From Prosopocoilus inquinatus (Eukaryota; Arthropoda; Insecta; Coleoptera; Lucanidae), in the NCBI GenBank assembly GCA_036172665.1, contig CM069877.1, positions 23,771,001 through 23,835,000 of the forward strand: a DNA stretch of 64,000 nt. The letters run 5' to 3'. Under the pieces are notes generated by a model, which did not search any database, had not been told where the DNA came from, and was given only the letters and a program-made list of their open reading frames with translations. This document shows, one piece after another, positions 1-11,798 of this stretch; position 1 is the stretch's first letter, and each line of letters begins with the position of its first letter. The position numbers and the translations under genes were made by a program.

Positions 1-657
1 ACTTGACTGAGTTTTTCACAAATTATACGGTTGTTCGTTTAAAATAATTAATTGTTGCATTTTGCACTTCATGACAAAAGTTTTTCACTTAACAGTCATT
101 TTAGAACCCACGTGACATCTACTGGCACGCTTGTTTTAAATTTAAGCGCCAGTTTTAAAGTATCGCACAATTTCATGTTTGATAAATTTTGAATAAAAGC
201 TGTACTTATTTCTGCCCCTTTATCAAACTATAGTAAATAAACGGCCAAAGAAACAAGCAAATATTCGTTAAATTTGTTAATTTTTTTTCAAAAGAATTAA
301 TACATTCTTAAATGTTTTTGCCAATTTCAAATAATTTTTTGCCATATTACTAACGCTACCCAAGAATACCTTTTAAAGTTGATAATGATAAATAATGATG
401 GCAAGAACAGAGAAAAAATCGTTGTCATGGTCGCCAATTCATGAACTCTCGTATCTCGTATGTTTAATCATTTACTTTTATATAAAGAGTTAATACAGTG
501 CCAGCAATCAATAGTGCGCGTTCAGCGGATGATCAGCAGCTGAGTTGCTTACTCAGCAGTTGATTCTGATTGGGTACTACCTTAACCAGAGCCAATCACA
601 ATCTAATTAGATTAGATTGTTGTTAGGTTTATCATTTTTATGATTTTATCAGTGTGA
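1..657. other. No gene recognised
   Basis: AT-rich noncoding sequence. No ORF of recognisable family and no clear repeat boundary was seen. A short hairpin-like stretch lies near 530-560. Confidence 0.5.
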
Positions 658-815
658 TTAAGTTGTTTTTAGATCCTTTTTTTTAGTGTTTTGAAGTTGG
701 TAGCGTAATGAATATGGCAGTTTAGCTGCCGAAATACGTATCTACGGATATAAAAATTATTGTGGGTCAATTATCTCTTAAACCACAGTCTCCTTTACTA
801 TTTTAGTTTGGCAAT
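658..815 (+). repeat. Penelope-like terminal repeat (pLTR), copy 1
   Basis: This block recurs at 11799-11940, 11941-12070, 17213-17330 and 33850-33955. Shared marks are a stem (GGCAGC..GCTGCC) followed by GAAA and then TACGTATCTACGGATATAA. The same arrangement flanks a Penelope RT fragment at 17.4 kb, which is why I assign it to Penelope-like elements. In this copy the core before the stem is mutated (ATGAATA instead of CTGAAGA). The 3' tail 'ccacagtctcctttactat' at about 785 is repeated again near 895. Confidence 0.6.
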
Positions 816-860
816 AAATGAGCGTCTCCATACTTTTAACTGACCCTGTATAATTATGCG

Positions 861-1214
861 GAATTTGAATTGTTATATCTAGCAACACTGGAAACCACAG
901 TCTCCTTTACTATTTTAGTTTTTACCCCTTATTATATCAAGGGGCCTCAAATTTCAGGTTTCAAACAAAACTGTTTCATTAAAATTTTCATTTTATTTCT
1001 TTTTATTACTTTTAAGCGAATATCCGTACTAGAGATGTGGAAATGAAACGTTTCAACAGAAAATGTAATGAAATTTCCAAGAAATTTCATATTAAGAAAA
1101 ATGAATGAAATTTCCAAGAAATTTCAATGAATTATCAAGAAAAATTTAAAACTTCAATGAAAAAATTTAGTATAAATAATAATGTACTATAACAACAATA
1201 AAAAATACATAAGA
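861..1214. other. AT-rich; GAAATTTC palindrome cluster
   Basis: No gene. Between about 1030 and 1150 there are several GGAAATTTC/GAAATTTC half-palindromes. A similar cluster lies at 23990-24130. Such clusters are typical of subterminal repeats of hAT-like elements, but no termini were identified. Confidence 0.4.
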
Positions 1215-1935
1215 CTATATTATTGTTACGATTTCGGGGTTCGCAAATTAAATATCGTTAACCAATTTCAAATACTTCATTAAGTCGCAATTGTCTATAA
1301 AAATAAATACACTACACTAGAAATACTCTATAACACTAAGTTATAAATAAATAACAAATCGCACTTCTATTACGTCTCCGTTTATGGCTTCTTGATACCT
1401 CGCATTCTTCGCTTACTAGATGAGAACTTCCCTACCGCGCGCCGACCTCCCTTATATAAGGTGAATTTTCGCCATACTTGATTCTATAACCAGTATTAAC
1501 CCAGTAGGTTAACCCCTATCATTCGAAAGTTATAACTTTTGCAGTGATGGCGAAAATGCTGCCGGTACGGTACGGTAATAACTGAGGTGTAATTCTAAAA
1601 AAAGATAAATTTAGAAAATTAATCCCAACAATTTAGGAATTATTTTTAATAATGATGTTCAAATATACATTTTTATCACTTTATTTTGTACAGTAGGGAT
1701 TGACAGTTCCGGTTTTCAATTACCTATGTTCATTACCTACCTCGCGACCTAGGTAACAGATTTCTGTTACCGAGTAACAGCAATGACGTATTCGATGACG
1801 TCAAACAGCATTACTCTGACATGGCCAAAATGACAAAAGTAATCGGTTTCAATTACTGGTTAAAACAAGTAGCTGGCGAAAATTCACCTATTGTTAGAGC
1901 GCCCATTTCTCGAACCGCATAGAAAATAGAAAAAC
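1215..1935 (-). repeat. Possible solo LTR (minus strand) split by a MITE
   Basis: Read on the minus strand, this stretch has a TATA-like TATATAAGGGAGG, a 3' end of CGAACCCCGAAATCGTAACA and an inverted-repeat insertion (1460-1888). A 28-bp match plus the TATA segment recurs contiguously at 22355-22400, at the upstream edge of the intronic Gypsy. It is therefore probably a Gypsy-type LTR. The 5' end was not found, and no internal region is attached. Confidence 0.4.
1460..1888. mobile_element. MITE inside the LTR-like repeat
   Basis: Terminal inverted repeats GGTGAATTTTCGCCA / TGGCGAAAATTCACC, about 429 bp apart, with no coding capacity. The related sequence at 22355-22400 reads through without it and acts as an empty-site paralogue. 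The target duplication is unclear (TA-rich site). Confidence 0.6.
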
Positions 1936-3465
1936 AATTTTCTTTTATTTTTGTAACTTTATTAATTCGTCCTCTCAACTCTTCCGTTCACATATTAAAA
2001 GACCGCACCAGACCAGTGTTATAAATTATAAAAAATACAATTTGGTAACAAAAATGACAAGTTTATAAAATAAATGACAATGTTATGAATTGTGAATTTT
2101 TAATTAACTACGAGAGTAATAGTTGATGAGTGCTTCTTTCATTTTAAAATTTAAAATATAAAATATATCTCTGCTTTTGGCACTTGGCAGTATGTGATTG
2201 AAGCAAAGTTAGTAAGTTGGAAACTTAGGGCTCTGAGGAATAGGTAGTACTTACTGTTCGTCATAATTTTTATAGTTTCTTATTTTCACGTGATCGGTTA
2301 GTTAAATTTTTACATTGTAGCTTGTAGCAAATAATTATTTTTCGTTAATTTTCTCACCTGAAAGTTGTCATAATTTCGTTAGTTTTCTCTTCTTTGTTTG
2401 GTGAAAACAATCGTCTTCTTTTAGCATCATTAATGCTATGATTTATACTGACCTCCCCACCTAGAACACGAGAAAACGTTTTAAAGAAATCCTATTAGGC
2501 AGCTATAGTTTAAATGAAAAGTCTCTCGCGCCCTAGTAAACTTGCACTCCCTCTAACCCCGGTCGCTAATAAATATGCGAACCTCAAATACGAAACTCAA
2601 AATTTGTCAGTTTTACTGAACCGCATAAATTATTTTCTGTTTATTTTGTGTTGTTAAAATAACAGGTATGAATATGTAATGTGAATATGATTACTCGTTT
2701 GTGCAGGTTGTTTCACATTATGTTGTTAAAATGATAATGGTGTGCGAAATTGTTTATTCTCAACTATACAACTATGTACGAACTCATAAACCGGGATAGT
2801 AATTACGGATTCATTGCTAGGCGATTTTTCATCGCCGTGTTACGGGATACCTATTTCATTGGTTCGTTTAATTAAACAAATTATATACTTTTAAATTGGG
2901 CCAATAGAATCGCGTAGAATTTTAACGCCAACGCAAAACGCCTAGCAAAGAATCTAGCTTGAATGAGATAGGTGCTTTCTTTCGCTCACAAAAACTTGGT
3001 CCAAACGCGTTTAGTTTCAAAGACAGACGTTCTTTTGCAAACGGATTAATCCCCACTTTCTTTGAAATTTTCGTCCGGATCTCTAACCAGACAAGGCACC
3101 AGCACTACTAGATTTCAGTTAAAATAGATATTTATTTCAAAATAAAATGCAAAATATAAGTACTCTTCAAGATATTTAAGAAATTGTAAAAATTGTAATA
3201 AAATAAAAAAGAGGTTTCGCCTTGAATAGCAATAATTTAGATATTTTAATTCGCAGAAACGCAATGCTGTGTTGATGGTTTTAAAAAAACATGACCCTTC
3301 ATAAATCGGAAAGTTATTTATGCATTCTCTATAGTGGTCGATAACGATTTTTACTTGTAATCAAAATGGCTAACATTCAAATTTGAATTCAAGACTTAAA
3401 ACACTGCTTAAACCAGTAAATATTTTAACTATTGATGTTGGAGGTAATATAGCGTGATAATTATG
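1936..3465. other. No gene recognised
   Basis: Noncoding AT-rich sequence. I searched it for the missing 5' exon of PSME4 and found no convincing match. Confidence 0.5.
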
Positions 3466-5549
3466 CAGGGTGAGTATTAAGTTCCGCAACAAATTAATTA
3501 TTCCGTAATTAAATTTTATTTTGTAGAAAATCCTGAAACAGGTCAATTTTGTTTTCTTCTAAAAAGATACTTTTGACATAAAGTATTTATTTCTACCGTT
3601 ATTAGTTTTCAAGTGATGACGTCATCGAACATTTTTTTAAATGACAACCTACTTTCTTAATCAATTTTGATAGATTGGTTCACGAGCTAAATGACTTATT
3701 ATAGATTGATTCACGAGCTAAATGACAGTGCAAAAATATTAATACTTTACATAACAATTTTTTTAAAAAAGATTAGTTACATTACACATTAAGTTAAAAA
3801 AACAAATTATTTTCTAAGCAAATTAATGCATAATTTATAAAACCAAGACAATAAATAAACATTAAAGCTTTCTTAAAGAACAAATTTAACGGAAATGTTC
3901 AAACTGGCTTCCATTCTGTGTTTGACACATTCCTATACGGAGATAAACACTCTGTGGCACTGGTAATTGTGTCAGGGCTGGTATTCCGCATTTCTTCTTG
4001 AATTCGCTCCTTTCAGTCTTCCAATTTTTTGGATCTCTTAAAATAAACCTGTAACTTAAGAGAAAAAATCTAAAGGTGTTAAGTCGGGTGACCGCGGAGG
4101 TCATTCAAATGGAGAGTGTATATCTACGTATAGGAATGCATCAAACACATATTGGGAGTCAATTTGAACATTACGTTAAACTTGTTCTTTAAGAGCCGTC
4201 TGACACGAGACTAGTTTTAACAGTGAATTCAGTACTGAAATTGCGCGCGTGGATTTAGTTAAAAAATTAGTAGGAACAACGGCGTTTCTGTATGAGACGT
4301 AAGTATGAAAATAATTATATGAGCATGTGCATTAAACGTGTCGAATGTCAAAATACGTCAATTTTAACCTCAAAAATATTAAGTAATAGCACAGTATAGA
4401 CATCAATCAGTAGGGTCAGCTCTTGTCGACACCTTTGAAGTTCATACTACAATTTCCCGAACCTATGTTGGCGAGCAGTCATTCTAATCCTACCAGATGT
4501 CGCTACTTGAAAAACTTATTTATTTCGTAAGATATACTTCTTATGTTAAAAAACTAAAGCTTGTTTTATTAGAAAAATTACAAGTGAGCTCAAAATAGTC
4601 GAAACATGATGAAATTCGATAACATAATCTAATGGTTACTTATCCACCAAAACAGCTGATCAGTAATTGACGGCCATATTGAATGTGTGCCGGAATTCTG
4701 GCGAAACGTTCGTTTTTTGGCCATGTTCAGGTGATCACCGAGCTTGAACGCAGACCCTGATGCAGACTCAGCATAATGAAAGTTAACAACTCGTGTTCTT
4801 AAAGGGTTAATGTGAGAATACTAGTTGCTGAAGTTTGGCACTCCAAAAGCATGTCTGTTCAATAGCTATGTTGAATTAGTAACTCAGATCCTGTGGTTAC
4901 CTGAACGAGGCCATCATTATCGAACCTGATTTATGCAGTGAGTTATTAGTATTTTTTAAGGAAATTTGCTTCTCATTATTGTATGTGTCAATTTCTTAGT
5001 ATGAAATAAAGTGTGAATATTTAAAACGCATATTATTGCTTTATAACTTTTGAAATAAGTATTTATTTAAAACTTAAAGTTTAAAATTCCCGCCTTTGCT
5101 GTGCCCAAAATCCAGGTGGAGCCACTTTTGCGAACTAAACTTCGTTCCATTTTTATTTTATTAAGTGTCACGTTTTCCTAGATCCTTTCATTCGTTTTCA
5201 TCCAAGAAATTATGACTCGTTCTAAATTCTTTAAGACGTTTAAACTAAATCAACGCGCGCAATTTCAGTACTGAATTATGCATTAATTTGCTTAGAGTAT
5301 AATTTGTGTTTTTTCGATTTAATGTGTATTTGTTATTTTGCTTGTGAGCCAATCTATTAAAATTGATTAAGAAAAAAGTAGGTTGTCATTAAAAAAAAAA
5401 AATCGATGACGTCATCACTTGAAAACCAATGATGATAGAAATAAAAAAGTATCTTTTTTGAAACCAAAATCGACCTGTTTCGGGATTTTTTACAAAAAAA
5501 ATTTAATTACGGAATAATGAATTTGTTGCGGAACTTTATACTCACCCTG
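3466..5549 (-). mobile_element. Tc1/mariner-like element remnant with long inverted repeats
   Basis: The ends are CAGGGTGAGTATTAAGTTCCGC (left) and its complement ending CACCCTG (right), with about 260 bp of imperfect inverted repeat on each side. On the minus strand at 3886-4104 a short ORF ends in NGSQFEHFR, like the C-terminus of Tc1/mariner transposases. Just upstream, another frame reads PPRSPDLTPLDFF, the motif around the third catalytic Asp. The transposase is otherwise destroyed, and a second inverted-repeat element sits inside. Confidence 0.6.
4226..5276. mobile_element. Nested inverted-repeat element
   Basis: Inverted repeats of about 34 bp (AATTCAGTACTGAAATTGCG and onward) bound about 1.05 kb inside the mariner relic. 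No coding region was recognised. It is probably a nonautonomous DNA transposon. Confidence 0.5.
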
Positions 5550-5556
5550 TACATAT

Positions 5557-6129
5557 TGTTACAGCCGTGACGCGCAAACAGATCTATTTTTAGCATCAGT
5601 CACGCCACCTTGCATCACAGAACGTTACCGAAGCTTCGCGTTCATTCTAGTAAGTTCGAGCAAAAGAGGACTGTGCTATAAAAGCCGTAACAGTCCGGCA
5701 GGAGTGGAGTTATTAAGTTACCCAAGCAACACACAGATACGTTTAATAAAGGATAAAATGTCCCCGAGATAGATGTTGAAAAAACGTGTTCCATATACTA
5801 AATACGATGTTTCTGTATCCAAATGGTATAACGTATACGTTTATTAGACGGCTTAAAACATGTACGTTGACCATAACCGTTTAATAAATGTAAAAATGTC
5901 CAACCAAAACTTAAATATGGTTGAATACACGAAAATTAAACCAAAGCGAGTTGCTTGGGTAACAAGCGAAGGGTTCGTACCTCGAATAAATACAAAGTAT
6001 ATTTTGTAAAAGTTTATTTGATATACAAGCTCATTACTACTGTGTTGTTAATTGTGTAAAGCGACAGCTTGTAATTAAAGTATTCCGAAATTTAACGACT
6101 ATAATTTGTGAACCCCCAAATTCGTAACA
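5557..6129 (+). repeat. 5' LTR of Gypsy element A
   Basis: Starts TGTTACAGCC and ends ATTCGTAACA, followed at once by a primer-binding site. It contains a promoter-like TATAAAA at about 5679. A 240-bp MITE interrupts it. The partial 3' LTR at 12196-12453 matches it on both sides of that insertion. Confidence 0.75.
5721..5960. mobile_element. MITE inside 5' LTR
   Basis: Terminal inverted repeats ACCCAAGCAAC / GTTGCTTGGGT. The 3' LTR lacks this segment, which gives an empty site and shows it arrived after the retrotransposon inserted. The target duplication is probably TA. Confidence 0.65.
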
Positions 6130-6132
6130 AAT

Positions 6133-6150
6133 TGGTGTCAGAAGCGGAAA
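6133..6150 (+). promoter_or_regulatory. Primer-binding site of Gypsy element A
   Basis: TGGTGTCAGAAGCGG directly after the LTR resembles the complement of a tRNA 3' end ending in CCA. tRNA-Leu is my best guess, from family knowledge only. Confidence 0.55.
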
Positions 6151-6159
6151 TTTTCAACA

Positions 6160-7450
6160 ATGAAGCTGTGCAAGTTAAAAGTGAAAGAGCTGCGTGAGGA
6201 ATTAGAAGAAAGAGGCCTGGAAAATTCGGGAAAGAAAAGCGGCTTGCAAGAACGGCTGAAACAAGTTCTTGTAGATGAGGTAAAGACCCGGAAACATTTG
6301 AATTTGAAATTGAAGACGCGGCAGATCTACTGAAAGAAGTGAAAAAAAAATATGAAATTAGAAATGCAGAAAGTGAAAGAAAATATGAAATTACAAATGC
6401 AAGAAATTAACGGAAAAATAGAGGAAGTGAGTGAAAATGTGAAATTAGAAATGAAAATGGAAACTTACAGTTTAAAAACCGCTCTAAATATAGAAAATAT
6501 GAAGATGCAAATCGATGAAAAGATCGAAGATCTTAAAACCGAACATGACGAGAAAATTGAGGAAAAATTTGAAGATATCCGAATTTAATTTGGCAGTATG
6601 AAGTTTGAATTCAACGACAAACTTGACGAAAATTTTGTTGGAATAAAAATTCAGTTCCAGGATAAACTAGAAGACTTGACCAAACAACTGCTTAAAGTGG
6701 AGCTTGGTCGTACCATTGCACCATCAGCCAGGTCATCCAGTCAAATTGAAACCCACGAAATTTGAAGGCCACTTACCGTGGTCTACTTTCATTCGGCAGT
6801 CCAAAATTGCTGCTGATGTGAATGGCTGGATTGACTGTAACAAAGCCGCAGCACTCGTTTTAGCTCCGTGAGGTCCAGCATTGAATGCCTTACAGTCCAT
6901 TCCTGCGAAAGTCCAAAACAACTTTGATCAACTGGTGGAGAATTTGAAAATGCGTTATGGTGATGCACATATGAAGCAACTGCGTACCATTAAATTAAAA
7001 ACTCGTACCCAGAAAAATGGTGAGTCACTCCAATATTTTGAACTCGACATTAAGAGATTGGTACGCATGGCGTATAGAGATTTCTTGCCCGAACCAGTTT
7101 TCCATCGGTTGGCTGTCCAAGCATTCATCGACGGTGTTAAGGATCAAGAAATGCAGCAAGTATTGCGATTGGGTAACTTCTCTTGCACTGATGTACTGGC
7201 CCGTGTATTGGAATTCGAGGCAGCCAAGCAAGCCTCCAGAAATCTGGTATGCGTACGAGAGGTAAAAGCTGCTGATGAGAGTACCCTAACAGAAATCCTG
7301 GAAAGGCTGAAACACCTCGAAGAGAAGAAATCTACGAACAATAGCAGACGAATTACAACTTGTTGGAACTGTGGTAAACCAGGTCATTTGAGTTCCAACT
7401 GCCGGTGCAAACGGGCGTGCCAAGACGATGACAGTGAGTCTTTAAACTAA
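6160..7450 (+). pseudogene. gag: Gag of Gypsy element A (SAP, coiled coil, CCHC), broken
   Basis: The ATG at 6160 opens an LKVKELREELEERGL stretch that looks like a SAP nucleic-acid-binding motif (about residues 5-38). A frameshift near 6282 breaks it. A Lys/Glu-rich coiled-coil segment follows in another frame at 6352-6588. The main gag piece (6881-7450) ends in a CCHC zinc knuckle, CWNCGKPGHLSSNC, as expected for nucleocapsid binding to element RNA. At least two frame breaks and a stop at 6586 make it nonfunctional. Ty3/Gypsy identity is secure; the SAP call is by eye. Confidence 0.75.
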
Positions 7451-9640
7451 AACCAGTCAGCAAGAAGGGGCGCAAGCTGACTGATTCTCCAGATAGCCCC
7501 AAGATTGTCTCCATTTCCAGGATAAGGAACAATGAAAATAGCTTGATAGCAGATGGAAGAATTGGCGAGAGATCTTTCCAATTCACAATTGGTACAGTGA
7601 CGATACCCATCGGAACAGTGGTGGGCAAATGTGAAGCAATTGCTTCTGTAAACCACATTCAAGTAAACGATGCATCCGCTCGGCATCATTTTAATACTCT
7701 ACCACCACAACTAGAGAAATTGCTGGAAGATATATCAACATCGTTAACACCCATGGAAACAGAAGACATAGGAGGACTGTTTCGGAAATTCAAAAGAATC
7801 TTCGCCTTTACCGATGAAAACTTAATCCGAACGGACATTGTTCAGCAAAGAATAAACACTGGCGATTCGAATCCAATTCGCCAACCCGCACGAAGGCTGC
7901 CATTGGCGAGGAGAGAAGAGGCTGAGAAGTTAATCAAGAAGATGCAAGGCTAAGGAATTATTGAACCATCGCAAAGTCCATGGACATCTCCTGTTGTACT
8001 TGTAACTAAAAAGGATGGCAGCACGCGTTTTTGTGTGGCCTACAGGCGATTAAATGATATCACGAAAAAGGATAGCTATCCCTTACGTCGAATTGATGAC
8101 ACAATTGACACATTATCCGGTGCGAGATGGTTCTCTACTCTGGACTTGAAAAGTGACCATTGGCAAGTTGGAATGCATCCCGAAGACAAGGAAAAGACAG
8201 CCTTCACTGCAGGTACTGGTCTATGGCAGTTCAAGGTGTTGCCTTTTGGTTTATGCAACGCCCCAGCCACTCTTGAGCGACTCATGGAATTGATATTGCG
8301 TGGACTTAGCTGGAAGACTTGCCTCGTATACTTAGATGATGTGATTGTAGTTGGAAGAACTTTCAAAGAACACCTTGCAAATCTAAGGAACGTTTTCCAA
8401 AGGATTGAAGAGGCGAAGCTAAAATTAAATCCGGCCAAATGCAAGTTTTTCCAGAAGAAAGTGAATTACCTTGGACTTTTAACAACTTTTACACACTTTC
8501 TGTGTGGACTACAAGCAATTAAATGATATGACGAAAAAGGATAGCTATCCCTTACTTCAGATTGATGACACAATTGACACCTTATCCGGTACGAGATGGT
8601 TCTCTACTCTGAACTTGAAAAGTGGCTATTGGCAAGTTGGAATGCATCCCGAAGACAAGGAAAAGACAGCCTTCACTGCAGGTACTAGTCTATGGCATTT
8701 CAACGTGATGGCTTTTGGTTTATGCTGCGCCCCAGCCACTTTTGCGCGACTCATGGAATTGGTATTGCGTGGACTTAGCTGGAAGACTTGCCTCGTATAC
8801 TTAGAATGACGTGATTGTGGTTGGAAGAACTTTCAAAGAACACCTTGCAAATCGGAGGAACGTTTTTCAAGGGATTGAAGAGGCGAAGCTAAAATTAAAT
8901 CCGGCCAAATGCAAATTTTTCCAGAAGGAAGTGAATTGGACATGCCATCTCTGAGGTAGGAGTTGCGACCGACCCGGTCAAGGTTTTAGCTGTTAAGAAC
9001 TGGCCACCACCGAAGGTGTGCACGAATTAAGAAGTTTTTTGGTGCTCTGCACTTATTACAGACGATTCGTTAAGGACTTTGCAAAGGCAGCGAAACCTCT
9101 ACATGCACTGACCGAAGGAAAACCCACATTTTTCTGGAATATGGACTGCCAAGAAGCCTTTGACAATCTGAAGGATATTTTGGTGACTGCTTCTGTATTG
9201 TCTTATCCAAGATCAGAGTGCAAGTTTATTATTGATAGTGATGCTACCAACTATGGGATTGGAGGCGTACTCTCACAAGTGCAAGACGGTCAAGAACGTG
9301 TTATTGGTTACTTCAGTAAAGTTTTGTCAAAAGCTGAAAGGAACTACTGTGTAACCGGGAAGGAGCTTCTTGCCGTGGTGAAGACAACAGAACATTTTCA
9401 CAAGCATCTTTATGGTCGACAGTTTCATCTTCGAACAGACCATGCAGCATTGAAGTGGTTGCTTCAGTTTAAGAACATAGAAGACCAGCTTGCCAGATGG
9501 ATAGTAAGATTATAGGAATATGGTTTTACAATCGAACATCGTCCAGGTCGTGTCCATAATAATGCGGACGCATTCTCCAGAAGACATTGTCCTGAGGATA
9601 GTCGGCACTGCTCAGAAGCAGAAAATAAAGAAGGGATAAT
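7451..9640 (+). pseudogene. pol: Pol (RT, RNase H) of Gypsy element A, broken
   Basis: This is the reverse transcriptase and RNase H region of an mdg1/412-like Ty3/Gypsy element. The RT signature YLDD lies near 8330, RT motifs FSTLDLKS and FGLCNAPAT precede it, and RNase H motifs IIDSDATNYGIGG (about 9227) and [11 protein letters not shown] (about 9437) follow. The aspartic protease DTG motif is not visible, so protease appears deleted between gag and RT. Stops and frame changes (7951, 8525, 8807, 9513) inactivate it. Part of RT is duplicated in tandem (separate entry). Confidence 0.85.
8032..8940 (+). repeat. Tandem duplication within RT
   Basis: About 440 bp of RT starting 'tgtgtgg(c/a)ctacaagc' occurs twice, at about 8032-8470 and 8501-8940, with scattered substitutions. 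Both carry the same order of motifs through LSWKTCLVYL. In the second copy a one-base insertion breaks YLDD (near 8807). Confidence 0.8.
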
Positions 9641-9889
9641 TCCCATCAGAGAACTGACGTCGTAGTAGACAGGTGGCAAACCAATTAAGAGGGAACAGCG
9701 AGAAGATCCTTAAATAAGAACCATAATTGAATGGAAGGAAAGACAGCAACATCCCATCTGGGCTGAGATATCGGGGAAGAATCCAGTATTTAAAACTTAT
9801 TGGCACAATGGGATTCTCTGGAATTGAAGGATGGGTTGTTAATGAGAAAATGGAAAACACCTAATTGAAGTGAGATGAAAAACCGACTC

Positions 9890-10710
9890 CGGATAAGGAT
9901 CGCTGCGGTCCTGGAGGAGATTCATGACGGTACGTCCGGTGGACATTTGGGCATCAACAAGACATTGTCGAAAGTACGAGAAAGGTTCTACTAGACGAAA
10001 TGTAGAACTGATGTGAAAAATTGTTGTGCCAGGTGTACTACATGTGCTGCAGTATCCGGACCCGCGAAAAATTACACCCTTACAACGTTGGAGGACCATT
10101 GTAGAGGATTGCCAGTGACATAGCCGGCTCATTTCCAGAAACCAACCATGGAAACAAATACATAATGATAGTGACTGATTATTTCACCAAATTACCAGAA
10201 GATTATGCTTTACCAAACCAAGCGTCATTAATCGTTGTAAATGCCTTGTAAAGGCAGGAACTTTGAAGGATATATTTTCCAGGAATTGACCAGATTACTA
10301 GGCATTTTCAAAACGCGAACAACTCCCTGGCAACCACAGACAGATGGAATGGTGGAGCGTTTCAATAGGACTTTGGAGACACATCTGACTAAAGTTGTTT
10401 CGAAGAACCAACGGGACTGGGACGAACATCTTCCCCTTTTCCTGATGGCGTACCGTACTGCAGAGCATGACACTACTGAGCGAACTCCATACAGTGTCTT
10501 ATTCGGAAGAGAAATGCGTCTGCCTTGTGACTTAAAATTTGGGCGACCAGAAATTCGACTGGGACTACGTGAATACTCGCAAGAATTCGAACGCCGTTTA
10601 ATGAACTCTCACGAATACGTCCGACGTAATATCAGTTTGGCTACAGACAAAATGAAGACCCGCTACGATCGACGAGCCAATGAAACAAGATTCCAAGAAG
10701 TTAAGAACGG
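9890..10710 (+). pseudogene. Integrase of Gypsy element A, broken
   Basis: An HHCC zinc-binding region is recognisable but full of frame changes (9890-10060). The catalytic core with GRNFEGY and [12 protein letters not shown] (third acidic residue Glu) lies in an open frame at 10241-10714. A later piece of the domain lies at 12071-12195. The split is caused by inserted DNA. Confidence 0.8.
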
Positions 10711-11636
10711 TTAATAAAATAATTTCAAGATGGAAACTGGTGTACTCTATAAGTTAAATTATTATGTTATAAATTTACAGACAAAATTCTAGGCTAAAAA
10801 CTCGATTATTTCATAATTATTCGATTTATTTTATCAGTTCATTTCGTGCAAAGGCCCATATTCTAACCTCATCTTTAATTTAGTAATGCCGTGATTAAAT
10901 TCTCTATCACTCTCTTACTCATTAAATTCGCATAAAGCTATATCGTTTTTGTTTATTTTAATCATCGCTTTAGTTAGAGACGACTCTAATCGTGAGATAA
11001 GAATACGGGCCGTTGAATTTAAAATCATTAACCAAGCTTAAGCTCTAACTACGCTCAAGCTTGAACACATAACAACTACGCTAAAACCTGTTGGATGAGT
11101 TAATTCACAAGTGCTAGCTAGTGTGGCCAAAATAAGCGTTAAATGACGCGCTAAATCCTTTTGATGTGTCAAAACAGACCGCCACCGGAGCTATCGTTTA
11201 ACGTTTAACGTCATTCATAACGACGATAACAAATTAGCGTGTTAAACCGTGGCTACACCTATGTTTAATGCCAAATAGCGCAGTAATTAACGGCATTATG
11301 CGCTAGTGTGGCCCTAGCATATGCAAGAATGCCGAACTATCTGAATGCCGTTAAAGGAAAATTTATCTATAGAAGCATGGTAAATTTGAGAACGATAGGA
11401 GAGATAAGATAAAACAAAAGATCGCATAATTACGATTTTAAGCTATTAGAAATAACATGTCTGTGGAGGTAAGAGCTTTTTAAGATTCATGTATGCAAGT
11501 CGAATATATCAGGTCTTTACTTGATGATACTTTTTATCATTTATTTCAACTAAGGCGTTGAAACAAATGATAATATTGAAACAAATACTTTTTCGGCAGT
11601 TCTTGATTATAGTTCTCCTTTGCAATCGCCAAAAAC
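10711..11636. other. Insertion within integrase, MITE-like pieces
   Basis: Noncoding sequence separating two copies of the integrase tail. Imperfect inverted repeats around GGCCCATATTCTAA (about 10854) and GAATACGGGCC (about 11003) suggest a small MITE. The phrase AGTGTGGCC recurs at about 11119 and 11308. Confidence 0.4.
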
Positions 11637-11798
11637 TCGACTGGGACTAAGTGAATACTCGCAAGAGCTTGAACGCTGTTTAATGAACACTCACGAATAC
11701 GTCTGACGTAACATCAGTTTGGCGACAGACAAAATTAAGACCCGCTACAATCGAAGAGCCAATGAAACAAGATTCCAAGAAGGGGACAGGTGTACTAA
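11637..11798 (+). repeat. Second copy of integrase tail
   Basis: Nearly repeats 10556-10710 (LGLxEYSQEx...RYxRRANETRFQE). The element therefore has a direct duplication flanking the 0.9-kb insertion, or recombined with a sister copy. Confidence 0.7.

Noticed and set aside
6733..6921. Minus-strand ORFs over Gypsy elements A, B and C
   Set aside because: Shadows of gag/pol on the other strand; no domain and no independent signals.
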